In this document: piece by piece, positions 9,956 through 19,360 of the stretch | Numbering within the stretch: position 1 is the first letter of the stretch | How the letters are laid out: each line of letters starts with the position of its first letter | From: Streptomyces malaysiense | Lineage (GTDB): Bacteria > Actinomycetota > Actinomycetes > Streptomycetales > Streptomycetaceae | Assembly (NCBI RefSeq): GCF_000980885.2 | Contig: NZ_LBDA02000054.1 | Coordinates: forward strand, 1-64,000 | Direction: 5' to 3' | Length of the DNA stretch: 64,000 nucleotides | Notes under the pieces: model-generated | Seen by the model: only the letters and a program-made list of their open reading frames with translations | What the model was told of the DNA's origin: nothing | Databases searched by the model: none | Position numbers and translations under genes: made by a program

Positions 9956-10678
9956 ATGTCCTCCGCCGCCCGCACCAGCCGTGCTCGGGCACAACTGACC
10001 CTGAAGGAACCCCCGTCGGTGGTCGGCGCGAAGCCCGGCGGCACCATCGCGCGGCTCGACCTGCAGTTCAACCCGTCCACCCTGCAACTGCGCAAGTCCA
10101 CCACCTGGCGGCGCACCCCCTCGCGGATGGCCGGGCAGTCGGCGCTGCCGGAGTTCGTGGGCAGCGGCCCGCGGGAGCTGAGCCTGGAGGTCTTCCTCGA
10201 CGCGACGTCGACGCACGACGACTCCGTCGAGCAGGCGGTGGAGAAGCTGATGAAGGCCTGCGTGCCGACACCGGCGAGCCTCGCCCGCAAGAAGCCCGCG
10301 AGTCCCTGGGTGCGGTTCGAGTGGGGTACGGCCCGCACGACCTCGTTCGACGGGGTGATGTCGGCGCTCTCGGTGACGTACACGCTGTTCGACGTGGACG
10401 GCAAGCCGCTGCGGGCGACCTGTTCACTGTCCGTGGAGGAGGCGAGCGTCGACCCGGCGGGGCAGAACCCCACCTCGGGCGCGCGCACCGCCCGCAGCAC
10501 GCACACGGTCGTGGCCGGGGACAGCCTGGCGCTGCTGGCCTGGCGGGAGTACGGCGACGCGACGGCCTGGCGGGTGATCGCCGAGGCGAACGGGATCGAC
10601 GACCCGATGGCCCTGCCGCCCGGCACCGAACTGGTGGTGCCGGCGCTCGGGGACGCGGGCGGTGAGGAGGAGCGGTGA
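9956..10678 (+). CDS. CIS hub/baseplate protein with LysM domain (Pvc7/gp53-like)
   Basis: 240 residues. The N-terminal 170 form the domain found before spike proteins, with L-D-L-Q-F-N-P-S-T-L-Q-L and FEWGTARTTSFDGVMSAL. Residues 182-229 are a LysM repeat (HTVVAGDSLALLAWREYGD, then IAEANGIDDP and PGTELVVP). In phage-like machines this protein links tube initiator and spike; LysM here is usually structural and not cell-wall binding. AAAGGAG precedes the ATG, and the gene ends with a GTGA overlap to the spike gene. Confidence 0.92.
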   Translation: MSSAARTSRARAQLTLKEPPSVVGAKPGGTIARLDLQFNPSTLQLRKSTTWRRTPSRMAGQSALPEFVGSGPRELSLEVFLDATSTHDDSVEQAVEKLMKACVPTPASLARKKPASPWVRFEWGTARTTSFDGVMSALSVTYTLFDVDGKPLRATCSLSVEEASVDPAGQNPTSGARTARSTHTVVAGDSLALLAWREYGDATAWRVIAEANGIDDPMALPPGTELVVPALGDAGGEEER

Positions 10679-12501
10679 CGACACCCGAGGCGCGGGGCGG
10701 CCGGTCGTTCGCGGCGGACCCCGTCGTGGAGGCGCCCGGTGAGCTGCCGCGGATCTGGGCGGCGCAGCTGGTGAGTTGTGTGGTGGACGAGAACGTGGGG
10801 CTGCCGGACACGGCGCAGCTCACCTATCGCGACCCCGACAACGAGTTCCTGGGGTCGACCGGCATCACGCTCGGCACACCGTTGAAGGTGTCGGTGGTGA
10901 CGGTCACCGGGCAGGCGCGCGAGCAGTTGTTCAGCGGCGAGGTCACGGCGGTGGAGATCGACCGGGACGGCACCGGGTCGTTCACGGTGGTGCGCGCCTA
11001 CTCCAAGGCGCACCGGCTCCAGCGCGGCCGGAAGGTGGTGGCGTACCGGAACATGACGGCCGCCGCCATCGTGCGCAAGGTGGCCGCGGGCGCGGGTCTG
11101 CCCGTCGGGAAGGTGCAGGCCGCGCCGGTCACCTACAAGCAGTTGTCGCAGGCCAACGTGTCCGACTGGGACTTCCTCCAGTACCTGGCGGGCGAGAGCG
11201 GTGCGCAGGTGCGGGTCGACGACAAGGGGGTGCTCCAGTTCACCCGGCCCGAGCCGGCGTCGGGGGCGCCCGCGCCGTCGACCCCTGCCACGCAGAACCC
11301 GATGGTGCTGGAGTACGGGCGCAATCTGCTGGCGCTGCGGGCCGCGCTGTCGGGCGCGGACGGCGCGTCCCAGGTGGAGGTGCGCGGCTGGGACGTCACC
11401 ACCAAGACGCCGCTGGTGGCCCGGCAGCCCTCGGTGACCAGCAGGACGGTGCGACCGGGGCTCTCCCCGTCTCTGGCGTCCGCGTTCGGCGCGGACGCCA
11501 AGCTGACGGTGACCGACACCCCGTACCGCACGCAGGCCGAGACGACGGCGGCCGCGACCGCGATCTCCGCGCAGGTCGCCTCCGCTTTCGGCGAGTTGGA
11601 AGTGGTGGTGGAGGGCAGTCCGCGGCTGCGGGCCGGGGTGCCGGTGGCGCTCGGCAACGTGGGGCCCGCGTTCTCCGGCCGGTACACGACGACCGCCGTG
11701 CACCACAGCCTCGATCCGCACGGCGGCTACCGGACCACGGTGTGGGTCAGCGCCAGCCCGGACCGGTCCCTCGCGGGCCTGGCGACCGGCGCCAACGCGC
11801 CCGGCCGGGGCCCGCGCATCCCCGGCCTGGCGATCGGTGTGGTGACGGACGTACGGGAGCCGGGCGGCGCGCAGAGCGGCGCGGTACGGCTCAAGTTCCC
11901 CTGGCTGGACGACACGTACGTGTCCGACTGGGTGCGCACGGTGCAGTGGGGCGGCAAGGGGGGCGGAGGTGTGGTCAGCCCCGAGGTCAACGACGAGGTG
12001 CTGGTCGGCTTCGAGCAGGGCCTGCTGGACAGCCCGTACGTCATCGGCGGACTGTACAACGGCGTGGACACCCCCTCCGAGCACGACGTGCCGCTGATCG
12101 ACGGGACCAGCGGCAAGGTCAACCGCCGTTCCATCGTGTCCCGTTCGGGACACCGGGTGGAACTGCTCGACGCGCGGGCGCCGGGCCCCTCGGGGGTACG
12201 GCTGCGCACCGCCGACGAGCGCATGGAGGTGCTGCTCGACGACCGCGACGACCGGATCGAGCTGACCGTGTACGCGGCCGGCGGCCGGCGGGCGCTGTCC
12301 TCGGTGCGTCTGGACGAGCACGGCATCACCCTCGACGCGGGCACCGGCAAGGTCAGCGTGAAGGGCGCCTCCGTGGACATCGACGGCACCGAGTCGGTGA
12401 ACGTGTCCGGCCTCTCGACGACCGTCTCCGGGCAGAGCGGCCTCACGCTCGACGGCGGCCTGCTGGGGGTGCTGAAGGCGGACCTCGTACGCATCAACTG
12501 A
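10675..12501 (+). CDS. CIS central spike protein (VgrG/gp27-gp5 fusion, Pvc8-like)
   Basis: 608 residues. Residues ~30-350 resemble the gp27/VgrG hub. The gp5-type OB domain follows at about 386-460, with AIGVVTDVREPGG, VRLKFPWLDDTYVSDWVRTV and EVLVGFEQGLLDSPYVIGGL. The C-terminus, with ITLDAGTGKVSVKGASVDID, fits a triple-stranded beta needle. It forms the trimeric spike under the tube, capped by the PAAR protein encoded next. GTG start, four-base overlap with the LysM gene. No extra C-terminal enzymatic domain is visible. Confidence 0.95.
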   Translation: MTTPEARGGRSFAADPVVEAPGELPRIWAAQLVSCVVDENVGLPDTAQLTYRDPDNEFLGSTGITLGTPLKVSVVTVTGQAREQLFSGEVTAVEIDRDGTGSFTVVRAYSKAHRLQRGRKVVAYRNMTAAAIVRKVAAGAGLPVGKVQAAPVTYKQLSQANVSDWDFLQYLAGESGAQVRVDDKGVLQFTRPEPASGAPAPSTPATQNPMVLEYGRNLLALRAALSGADGASQVEVRGWDVTTKTPLVARQPSVTSRTVRPGLSPSLASAFGADAKLTVTDTPYRTQAETTAAATAISAQVASAFGELEVVVEGSPRLRAGVPVALGNVGPAFSGRYTTTAVHHSLDPHGGYRTTVWVSASPDRSLAGLATGANAPGRGPRIPGLAIGVVTDVREPGGAQSGAVRLKFPWLDDTYVSDWVRTVQWGGKGGGGVVSPEVNDEVLVGFEQGLLDSPYVIGGLYNGVDTPSEHDVPLIDGTSGKVNRRSIVSRSGHRVELLDARAPGPSGVRLRTADERMEVLLDDRDDRIELTVYAAGGRRALSSVRLDEHGITLDAGTGKVSVKGASVDIDGTESVNVSGLSTTVSGQSGLTLDGGLLGVLKADLVRIN

Positions 12502-12538
12502 CCTGTCGTCCCACGACACTTCCCAGGAGGAGCCCCAC

Positions 12539-12856
12539 ATGCCCGGCGCAGCCCGTACCGGCGATTCCACCAGCCACGGCGGGGTGGTCGCCACCCCGCC
12601 GCCCGGCGCGGCCGCGACGGTGGCGCGGGTGCTGATCGGCGGCAGACCCGCCGCCGTGGTGGGCAGTCTGCACACCTGCCCGATCCCCCCGCACGCGGCC
12701 CTCGGCCCCGGCAACGTGATCGTGCCCAACCCGGCCGCGCTGACCTCGGGCATGGTCCTGATCGGGGGGCTGCCGGCCGCGCGGGCGGGCGACAAGTCGG
12801 CGTGCGGCGCGAACATCCTGCTCGGCGCCCTCAACGTGCGGATCGGAGGGCTGTGA
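12539..12856 (+). CDS. PAAR-domain spike tip protein
   Basis: 105 residues, entirely one PAAR-like domain: ARTGDSTSHGG near the start, GSLHTCPIPPHAALGPGNV in the middle, and LIGGLPAARAGDKSACGAN at the end. The His and Cys residues fit the usual metal site at the cone tip. It sharpens the spike and can carry effectors, but none is fused here. AGGAGG lies 8 bp before the ATG. The stop overlaps the ATG of the gp25 gene by one base. Confidence 0.95.
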   Translation: MPGAARTGDSTSHGGVVATPPPGAAATVARVLIGGRPAAVVGSLHTCPIPPHAALGPGNVIVPNPAALTSGMVLIGGLPAARAGDKSACGANILLGALNVRIGGL

Positions 12857-13278
12857 TGAGCGAGCGCTTCATCGGCCGGGGCTGGGCGTTCCCGCTGCGG
12901 GTCGGCCCGACCGGGGGTATCGCGCTGGTGGCGCGGGAGCGGGAGATCGAGGAGGCCATCCGGCTGGTCCTCGGCACCGCGCCCGGTGAGCGGCCGATGC
13001 GGCCCGAGTTCGGCTGCGGCATCCACGACTACGTCTTCGCGCCCGGCGACGGCGCCACCGCGGGCCGGATCGCCCAGCAGGTGCGTGAGGCGCTGGAGCG
13101 CTGGGAGCCGCGGATCGGCGTGGACGAGGTGGTCGTGGCGTTCGACGCCGTCGACGCCGGCACCCTGTACATCGACGTGCGCTACACGATCCGTTCCACC
13201 AACGACCGGCGCAACCTGGTGTTTCCCTTCTACACGATCCCCTCCGAGGAGGGGGCCGAGGAAGCGGTCGCGGACTGA
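12856..13278 (+). CDS. baseplate wedge protein, gp25/GPW family (Pvc9-like)
   Basis: 140 residues from the ATG that overlaps the PAAR stop; a longer in-frame extension upstream would run back inside the PAAR gene. Family marks are WAFPLRVGPTGGIALV, IEEAIRLVLGTAPGERPMRPEFGCGIHDYVF and VEVVVAFDAV-like strands ending in LVFPFYTIPSEE. gp25 proteins nucleate sheath polymerisation at the baseplate. Coupled to the gpJ-like gene by an ATG/TGA overlap. Confidence 0.95.
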   Translation: MSERFIGRGWAFPLRVGPTGGIALVAREREIEEAIRLVLGTAPGERPMRPEFGCGIHDYVFAPGDGATAGRIAQQVREALERWEPRIGVDEVVVAFDAVDAGTLYIDVRYTIRSTNDRRNLVFPFYTIPSEEGAEEAVAD

Positions 13279-15248
13279 TGGCCCTGCCCTCCCCCAATCT
13301 GGACGACCGGCGCTTCCAGCAGCTCGTCGACGAGGCGAAGCGCTATGTGCAGCAGCGCGCCCCGGAGTGGACCGACCACAACGTCTCCGACCCGGGCGTC
13401 ACCCTGATCGAGACGTTCGCCTACCTCGTGGACCAGCTGCTGTACCGGCTGAACCGGGTGCCGGACAAGAACTACACGGCGTTTCTCGACCTGCTGGGCA
13501 TCCGGCTGTTCCCGCCGGCGGCGGCCGGGGCCGAGGTCGACTTCTGGCTGTCGGCTCCGCAGCAGGACGCGGTGACGCTGCCCGCGGGCACCGAGGTGAC
13601 CACCGCGGACGGCGAGGCCGAGGAGCCCGTGGTGTTCGCCACCAAGGACGAACTGCGCATCCTTCCCAGCGAGTTGACCCGGCTGGTGGCCGCGCCCCGG
13701 GGCGGTGAGCAGACCGACCGGACCCGGGAGCTCGCCGAGGGCCGCGATGTGCGGTGCTTCCAGGCGGCCCCGCAGCCGGATGACGCGCTGCTGTTCGGGC
13801 TGCCCACGGCGGTGCCCCGGTGCATCGTGGCGGTGCGGCTGGACAGCCGGGTGGAGGGCGTCGGCGTGGACCCGCGCCAGCCGCCGCTGGTGTGGGAGGC
13901 GTGGGACGGGGGCCGCTGGCGCTCGTGCGAGACCGGCTCGGACACCACCGGTGGTCTGAACCGGCCCGGTGAGGTGATCGTGTACGTGCCGGGCGAGCAC
14001 ACGGCGTCGGTGATCGGCGGCACCCGGGCGGGCTGGCTGCGCTGCCGGGTCACGGAGGCGGAGCCGGGCCAGCCGTTCTACTCGGAGTCCCCGACGGTGC
14101 GCGAGGCGACGGTGTTCACGGTCGGCGGCACCACCCCGGTCGAGCACGCCGAGACCGTCACGGACGTACCGCTCGGGACCTCCGAGGGGGTCGCGGGCCA
14201 GACGTTCCGGCTCGGCCGCCCGCCCGTGCTGCTGGACGGCGGCCCGCCGCTGGTGGAGGTCTCATCGGCCGACGGCTGGCAGCGCTGGGAGGTGGTCGAG
14301 CACTTCGGCCGCTCGGGCCCCGGCGACCGGCACGTCCGGGTGGACGCCACCACCGGCGAGTTCGGCTTCCCGCCGGCCCTGCGCGAACCGGACGGCACTC
14401 TGCGGCTGTGCGGCGCGGTGCCGGAGAAGGGCGCCCACATCCGGGTGTCCCGCTACCGCACGGGCGGCGGCCCGGCCGGCAATGTGGCCCGGGGCGCCAT
14501 CTCGGTGCTGCGCAGCTCGGTGCCGTACATCGCGCGAGTCGTCAACCGGGAGGCGGCGCGCGGCGGGGTGGACGGGGAGACCCTCGCCAACGCCAGGCTG
14601 CGCGCCCCGGACGCGCTGCGCATGCAGGAGCGGGCGGTCACCGCCGAGGACCACGAGATCATCGCCCGGCAGGCGGCGCCCTCGGTGCGCCGGGTGCGCT
14701 GCCTGCCGGCCGGGGCCGCCGGGGCCGCGGCGGGTGCGGTCCGGGTGCTGGTGGTGCCGGATGCGGTCGCCGACGAGGGCGACGACCGGCTCCGCTTCGA
14801 GCAGCTCATCCCCTCGGACCAGGTGCTGACCGCGATCACCGAGAGCCTGGACGAACGGCGCCTGATCGGCACCCGGTTGGTGGTGGAGCCGCCGGTGTAC
14901 CAGGGCGTCACCGTGGTGGCCCGGCTCGCGACCGCGCCCGCCGACACCGACCGGGTGCGGGACGCGGCGCTCGTCGCCCTGTTCCGGTACCTCAACCCGC
15001 TGCGCGGCGGCCCGGAGGGCACCGGGTGGCCGTTCGGGCGTCCGGTGCAGTACGGCGAGGTGTTCGGGGTGCTCCAACGGGCCACCGGCAACGCGCTGGT
15101 GGAGGAGATCCGGCTGTTCGCCGCCGACCCGATCACCGGACGGCGCGGCGCGCCGGTGGACCGCATCGACGTCGGTCCGGGCGCGCTGGTCTTCTCCTAC
15201 CGGCACCAGGTCGTCGTGCAGCCCGTCGAACCGGAGGCCCGTCCATGA
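13278..15248 (+). CDS. baseplate assembly protein, gpJ/gp6-like (Pvc11-like)
   Basis: 656 residues. It opens LPSPNLDDRRFQQLVDEAKR, then W-T-D-H-N-V-S-D-P-G-V-T-L-I-E-T-F-A-Y-L-V-D, a signature of the putative baseplate assembly family in actinobacterial and Pvc-type systems. The C-terminal part, with ANARLRAPDALRMQERAVTA and YQGVTVVARL, is the wedge-forming gpJ core. It forms the iris-like ring of the baseplate. It overlaps gp25 by one base and the gpI-like gene by four. Confidence 0.95.
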   Translation: MALPSPNLDDRRFQQLVDEAKRYVQQRAPEWTDHNVSDPGVTLIETFAYLVDQLLYRLNRVPDKNYTAFLDLLGIRLFPPAAAGAEVDFWLSAPQQDAVTLPAGTEVTTADGEAEEPVVFATKDELRILPSELTRLVAAPRGGEQTDRTRELAEGRDVRCFQAAPQPDDALLFGLPTAVPRCIVAVRLDSRVEGVGVDPRQPPLVWEAWDGGRWRSCETGSDTTGGLNRPGEVIVYVPGEHTASVIGGTRAGWLRCRVTEAEPGQPFYSESPTVREATVFTVGGTTPVEHAETVTDVPLGTSEGVAGQTFRLGRPPVLLDGGPPLVEVSSADGWQRWEVVEHFGRSGPGDRHVRVDATTGEFGFPPALREPDGTLRLCGAVPEKGAHIRVSRYRTGGGPAGNVARGAISVLRSSVPYIARVVNREAARGGVDGETLANARLRAPDALRMQERAVTAEDHEIIARQAAPSVRRVRCLPAGAAGAAAGAVRVLVVPDAVADEGDDRLRFEQLIPSDQVLTAITESLDERRLIGTRLVVEPPVYQGVTVVARLATAPADTDRVRDAALVALFRYLNPLRGGPEGTGWPFGRPVQYGEVFGVLQRATGNALVEEIRLFAADPITGRRGAPVDRIDVGPGALVFSYRHQVVVQPVEPEARP

Positions 15249-15808
15249 GCCGCGCCGCCGTTCCCGGTCTGCCGAGCCGGCATCCGATCGGCGGGCTGCT
15301 GCCCGCGCTGTACGCCGACGACGATTTCGCGCAGCGGTTCACCGCGGGCCTGGACACCGTCCTCGCCCCGGTGTTCTCCACCCTCGACAATCTGTCGGCC
15401 TATCTCGACCCCCGGGTCGCGCCGGCCGACTTCGTGGCCTGGCTGGCGTCGTGGGTGGGCACCGCGGACGACCCGCGGTGGCCGGCCGAGCTGCGCCGGG
15501 AGGCGGTGGTACGGGCGGTCGAGCTGCACCGCAGGCGCGGCACCCGGCGCGGTCTCGTGGAGCGGCTGCGGCTCACGCTCGGCGTGGAGGCCGACGTCCT
15601 GGGCGACGGCGGCGCGGCGTGGTCGCGGACCCCGGGCACCCCGCTGCCGGCCGCGCCGGCCGGTGAGGTGCTGGTCCGGGTGTGGCCGGGCCGGGAGCCG
15701 GTGGTGGACGCGGACCGTGTCCGCGAGACCGTCCGTGCCCACTGCCCCGTCCATGTCCCCTGCCGGGTCGAGGTCCTGTCCGGCCCGCCCGCCGACGAAG
15801 GGAGGTGA
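15245..15808 (+). CDS. tail protein I-like baseplate protein (Pvc12-like)
   Basis: 187 residues from ATG 15245 (ATGA overlap with the previous stop). It shows the tail-protein-I pattern: LPALYADDDFAQRFTAGLD, DPRVAPADFVAWLASWVG and RRRGTRRGLVERLRLTLGV. gpI partners gpJ in the wedge and in phages attaches fibres; no fibre gene follows here. The first half is the conserved domain, and the second half, with WPGREPVVDADRVRETV, is typical of actinobacterial members. Confidence 0.92.
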   Translation: MSRAAVPGLPSRHPIGGLLPALYADDDFAQRFTAGLDTVLAPVFSTLDNLSAYLDPRVAPADFVAWLASWVGTADDPRWPAELRREAVVRAVELHRRRGTRRGLVERLRLTLGVEADVLGDGGAAWSRTPGTPLPAAPAGEVLVRVWPGREPVVDADRVRETVRAHCPVHVPCRVEVLSGPPADEGR

Positions 15809-15812
15809 CGCC

Positions 15813-17288
15813 ATGCGCGCCTGTCCCGCGTGCGGGGCGTCCAACGGCCCCGACGACGACTTCTGCGGCAACTGCGGTGCGTACCTCGGGTGGTCCTCGG
15901 AGAGGCCCGCCGCGGCGCGCCCGCGCACGCCGGCGCAGGACGACGCCGGGGCGGATGAGGGGGGTTCGGCGCCCTCGGCGGAGGGGACCGGTTCGGCCGC
16001 GAACGAAGCCGCGGATGAGGGGGGTCCGGATCCGGCGGCGGCCGGCGCCCGGCCCCGCGCGGAGGAGTCGCGTACGGCACGGCGCGAGACGGGACGTCGT
16101 ACGACGCGGGCCGCCGAGGGCGCCCGGCCCGTCCAGGCTCCGCCGGTGCCCCGTACGGCACCCGCCCCGCCCGGCGGGTCCGGCGCGTCCACCGTGCGCG
16201 GCACGCCCACCGCGCCTGCGGCGCCCCGCACGCCTCCCGGGCCTGCGACGACCGGAACTCCGCGCACGCCGCCCGCGCCACCGGCACCCCCCACGCCCTC
16301 CGCCGGCACCGCGCCCCCGGCTCCTCCAGAACCGCGTACCACCCCCACGCCCCCGGCCCCTCCGGAACGGCGTACCGCCCCCACGCCACCCGCCTCTGCC
16401 CCACCAGAGCCCACTCCCCCGCGCCCGGCCTCACCACCGCTCCGCACTCCCCCCGCGTCCCCGCCCCCGCGGGTGCCCCGCGCTCCCGAGCCCGCCGATG
16501 CGCAGGCCGGGCAGCCGGCTCCCGTACTGCCCGGGAAGCCGGTCGCGCGGCGGCCCGTCGTGCGGCCGATGGAGCAGCGGGAGGAGGTGGCCGGACCGCC
16601 GTGCCCCGCGTGCGGGACGCCGAATCCGCCGGGGCGCAGGTTCTGCCGCCGCTGTGCCACCCCGCTGAACCCGCAGGCGGCCCCCGCTCCGTTGCCGTGG
16701 TGGCGGACGATGTGGCCCCTGCGGCGCCGGGTGCGGGCCGGGTCCGGGCGGTGGGTGCGGCTGCTGGTGATCCTGCTGGTGGTGCTGGCGCTGTGCGTGG
16801 GCGGGTACCTGCTGCTGCCCGCCGGGCGCGCCCTGTTCGAGGACACCCGGGACAAGCTCAGCGGCACCAAGCCCGTCACCGCGACCGGGGTCACGGCGAG
16901 CGCGGCCGTGCCCGGACATCCGGCGTCGAACACCAAGGACGGTCTCGACAACCGCTATTGGGCCGCGCCGGGCCCGGGTGCCTCGCTGACGTACACCTTC
17001 GGCAAGCCGTTCCGCCTGGTGGACGTCCTCATCACCAACGGCGCCTCGAAGTCGCCCGAGCAGTACGCGACCGAGGCCCGTGCGCTCCAGATGGACATGG
17101 AGGTCACGTCCTCGGACGGCACGGTGCGGCACAGATCCGTCTCGCTGGACGACAAGGCCGGTGCGCAGACGGTGCAGACCGGTATCGACGACGTGGTGCG
17201 GGTGCGTCTGGTGCTGCACTCGGTGACGGGGCTGACGGCGGGCCGTCATGTCGCGGTCGCGGAGGTGGAGTTCTTCCAGCGGAGCTGA
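15813..17288 (+). CDS. zinc-ribbon, transmembrane, discoidin-like CIS protein (probable membrane attachment factor)
   Basis: 491 residues. An N-terminal zinc ribbon uses C4, C7, C18 and C21. A long Pro/Ala/Arg-rich, probably disordered stretch spans about 30-255. A second zinc ribbon uses C264, C267, C278 and C281. One membrane helix (about 314-336, WVRLLVILLVVLALCVGGYL) follows. The C-terminal ~140 residues resemble an F5/8 type C (discoidin, galactose-binding-like) domain with ASNTKDGLDNRYWAA. The layout predicts cytoplasmic zinc ribbons and an external sugar- or wall-facing domain. As I recall, published Streptomyces work calls a CIS membrane-attachment protein of this plan CisA. Starts 4 bp after the gpI-like gene and is the last plus-strand gene of the cluster. 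Confidence 0.85.
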   Translation: MRACPACGASNGPDDDFCGNCGAYLGWSSERPAAARPRTPAQDDAGADEGGSAPSAEGTGSAANEAADEGGPDPAAAGARPRAEESRTARRETGRRTTRAAEGARPVQAPPVPRTAPAPPGGSGASTVRGTPTAPAAPRTPPGPATTGTPRTPPAPPAPPTPSAGTAPPAPPEPRTTPTPPAPPERRTAPTPPASAPPEPTPPRPASPPLRTPPASPPPRVPRAPEPADAQAGQPAPVLPGKPVARRPVVRPMEQREEVAGPPCPACGTPNPPGRRFCRRCATPLNPQAAPAPLPWWRTMWPLRRRVRAGSGRWVRLLVILLVVLALCVGGYLLLPAGRALFEDTRDKLSGTKPVTATGVTASAAVPGHPASNTKDGLDNRYWAAPGPGASLTYTFGKPFRLVDVLITNGASKSPEQYATEARALQMDMEVTSSDGTVRHRSVSLDDKAGAQTVQTGIDDVVRVRLVLHSVTGLTAGRHVAVAEVEFFQRS

Positions 17289-17301
17289 ACTCCGTCCGGT
17301 T

Positions 17302-18570
17302 TCAGCGGAGTCGGGGGTCTGAGCCCGGTTGCGGTCCCGACCGCGGCCGCAGCCGGGCGGCCAGCGCGGCGACGTCGTCCTCGGTGTTGCGGGCGTCGAG
17401 CCGGGTGACAACGGTGTCGAGGATCTCCTCCAGGCCCGGCGAGGCCCCGAAGCCGATGGCGCCGAGCCGGTCCAGGGAGCGGTCGATGTCCTCGCCGCGC
17501 CGCTCGACCAGCCCGTCGGTGAACAGGATCAGGGTCTGTCCGGGCGCCATCCGGAAGGTGGTCGGCTCGTAGCCGCCGAGCCCGGTGCCGAGCGGCGGTC
17601 CGACCGGCACCGGCAGCGGGGTGGCCCGGCCGTCCGCGTCGATCACGAACGGCGGCAGATGACCGGCACTGGCCAGCGTGACCAGGCCCCGGTTGGGGTC
17701 GACCTGTGCGAGCAGACAGGTGGCGGGCCTGCGTTCGGCTTCGCCGGAGGCCATGTCGTCCAGCTGGCGCAGCACCCGGTGCGGGGGCAGGTCGGCGGAG
17801 GCGATGTAGCGCAGCGAGGAACGGTAGGCGGTCATGTCCACGGCGGCCTCGAGTCCGTGCCCCATGACGTCGCCGACGACCAGCAGGGTGCGGCCGAAGT
17901 GCAGTCGTACGGTCTCGCACCAGTCCCCGCCGACCAGTGCGCTGTGCCCGACGGGCAGATAGCGGATGGCGACGTCCAGGTTCGGGTGCGGGCGGCCGGG
18001 CTCGGCCAGCAGGGCCCGCTGGAGCTTGCCGATGATGCTGCTGACCGCGTCGTGCTCGCGGGCGTGCCGGATGTGGGAGGCGGCGCGCTCGGTGAGGAAG
18101 CGCAGGAACTCCGTCTCGGGCGCCGTGTAGGACGCGCCGCCACGGGCGCACACCAGCACGCCGTAGTGGCGGCCGCCGGTGGCCAGCGGCACGCAGAGCG
18201 CGGTGCGCTCGTCGCCGGGTGCGGCGGCGACGGTCAGGTCCTCGTCCGGATCGGCGGCGACCCGGGCGGCCGCGGCGACCCGCCGGACCTCGGGCAGCAG
18301 GGCCGGGCTCCCGCCGACCGCCTCGTAACCGACGCCCGCCTCGCGGCCCCAGCGCAGTACGGCCGCGGCGCCGCCCATCTGGGCGACGGCGGCGCGGGTC
18401 AGCTCCGCGCAGGTGGTGCCCTCGTCGAGGGTGGTGCCGATCGTGGCCGCCACCGCGCGCAGCTCGGCCGGGCCCAGGGGCAGGGGGGCCTCTTCCCGGG
18501 CAGGCGTGCCAAGGCCGCGTTCGACGGCGTCGACCGCCGACTGGCGAAACGGCTGGAACCAATCCACCAC
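17302..18570 (-). CDS. GAF and PP2C/SpoIIE-type serine phosphatase
   Basis: About 422 residues. A GAF-like sensor domain (roughly residues 40-180, with ALCVPLATGGRHYGVLVCARGG) precedes a SpoIIE/PP2C phosphatase domain with VGGDWCETVRL, VVGDVMGHGLEAA, LASAGHLPPFVI and LILFTDGLVERRGEDID, the acidic metal-binding sites expected for an active enzyme. Targets are usually anti-sigma-factor antagonists. The start is uncertain: GTG codons in frame stand at 18600, 18579, 18570 and 18567; AAGGTGAG just upstream favours 18570 or 18567. Convergent with the CIS cluster end, 13 bp away. A link to CIS control is only positional. Confidence 0.9.
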   Translation of the reverse strand: MVDWFQPFRQSAVDAVERGLGTPAREEAPLPLGPAELRAVAATIGTTLDEGTTCAELTRAAVAQMGGAAAVLRWGREAGVGYEAVGGSPALLPEVRRVAAAARVAADPDEDLTVAAAPGDERTALCVPLATGGRHYGVLVCARGGASYTAPETEFLRFLTERAASHIRHAREHDAVSSIIGKLQRALLAEPGRPHPNLDVAIRYLPVGHSALVGGDWCETVRLHFGRTLLVVGDVMGHGLEAAVDMTAYRSSLRYIASADLPPHRVLRQLDDMASGEAERRPATCLLAQVDPNRGLVTLASAGHLPPFVIDADGRATPLPVPVGPPLGTGLGGYEPTTFRMAPGQTLILFTDGLVERRGEDIDRSLDRLGAIGFGASPGLEEILDTVVTRLDARNTEDDVAALAARLRPRSGPQPGSDPRLR

Positions 18571-18618
18571 AGGACTCACCTTAGAGGGGGACGCCCCCAC
18601 AGTCCCACCATGAGCACA

Positions 18619-19191
18619 TCAGCATCCGCCGGATCCCGCACGTGCATGGCCGGCGGCGACGCGCTCCAGGACCGGCCGCCGACTCTCCAGGGGCGGTACC
18701 CGCAGGCCGACGACCTTTCCGGCGTCGTCGGCACGGCGCAGTGCGACCGCCGCCGCGAAGTCCGGGCCGGTCTCGAAGGCGGCCGCCTCCGCCGGGCTCA
18801 TGGGGCCGCCCTGGCAGCCGAGGGTGCGGGCGCTCTCCGGGGACAGCACGAGCCCCGGGTCGGTGGCGGCGAGGTAGCGCTTGGCCGGAATGTGCAGGGC
18901 GACCAGCCGGGCGACGCGGGGTCCGAGCAGGCCCTCGACCGCGGTCGCGGCGTGGGCGCCGTGCCCGGCCTCGTCGCCGGGCTCCAGATGGTGGCCGATG
19001 TCATGGACGAGTCCGGCCGCCTGCGCCTCCTCGTCGTCGGGGCGGCTCACGGCGAGCAGGGCGGCGACCTGGAGGCCGTGGTCGAGGATGTCCACCGGAT
19101 CGCCGGAGCGGTCCGGGGTGTCCCAGACGCCGGCGCAGCCGGCCAGCAGGCCCATGAGCGCGTCGACGGAGGGGATCGGGCGGTGCGTCAT
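18619..19191 (-). CDS. HD-domain metal-dependent phosphohydrolase
   Basis: 190 residues from ATG 19191 (MTHRPIPSVDALMGLLAG). The HD signature is split as HGLQVAALLA, then GLVHDIGHHLEP and GHGAHAATAV, with a later LHIPAKRYLA giving the final His. This arrangement resembles the PhnZ/inositol-oxygenase-like HD subgroup of oxygenases and hydrolases, not the HDc nucleotidases. Substrate unknown. It is transcribed away from the DedA gene across a 169-bp spacer. Confidence 0.8.
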   Translation of the reverse strand: MTHRPIPSVDALMGLLAGCAGVWDTPDRSGDPVDILDHGLQVAALLAVSRPDDEEAQAAGLVHDIGHHLEPGDEAGHGAHAATAVEGLLGPRVARLVALHIPAKRYLAATDPGLVLSPESARTLGCQGGPMSPAEAAAFETGPDFAAAVALRRADDAGKVVGLRVPPLESRRPVLERVAAGHARAGSGGC

Positions 19192-19360
19192 GGGGACACG
19201 CTGCCCCGGCGGGGTGTACGGCAGGGTGCACGGCGGGTGGCCGGGGGATGTCGGTCCGCCCCGGCCTGTGCGTTCGCACGGATCCCGCACGCGCGCGAAT
19301 CTTTCCCGCGCAGGATGCTGGTGAGCGAGAGCCCTGCGAGGAGGCCAGGAGGCACGGCCG

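Noticed and set aside
9775..13026. 1083-codon minus-strand frame across spike genes
   Set aside because: Runs opposite well-identified LysM, spike and PAAR genes; composition is that of a shadow frame.
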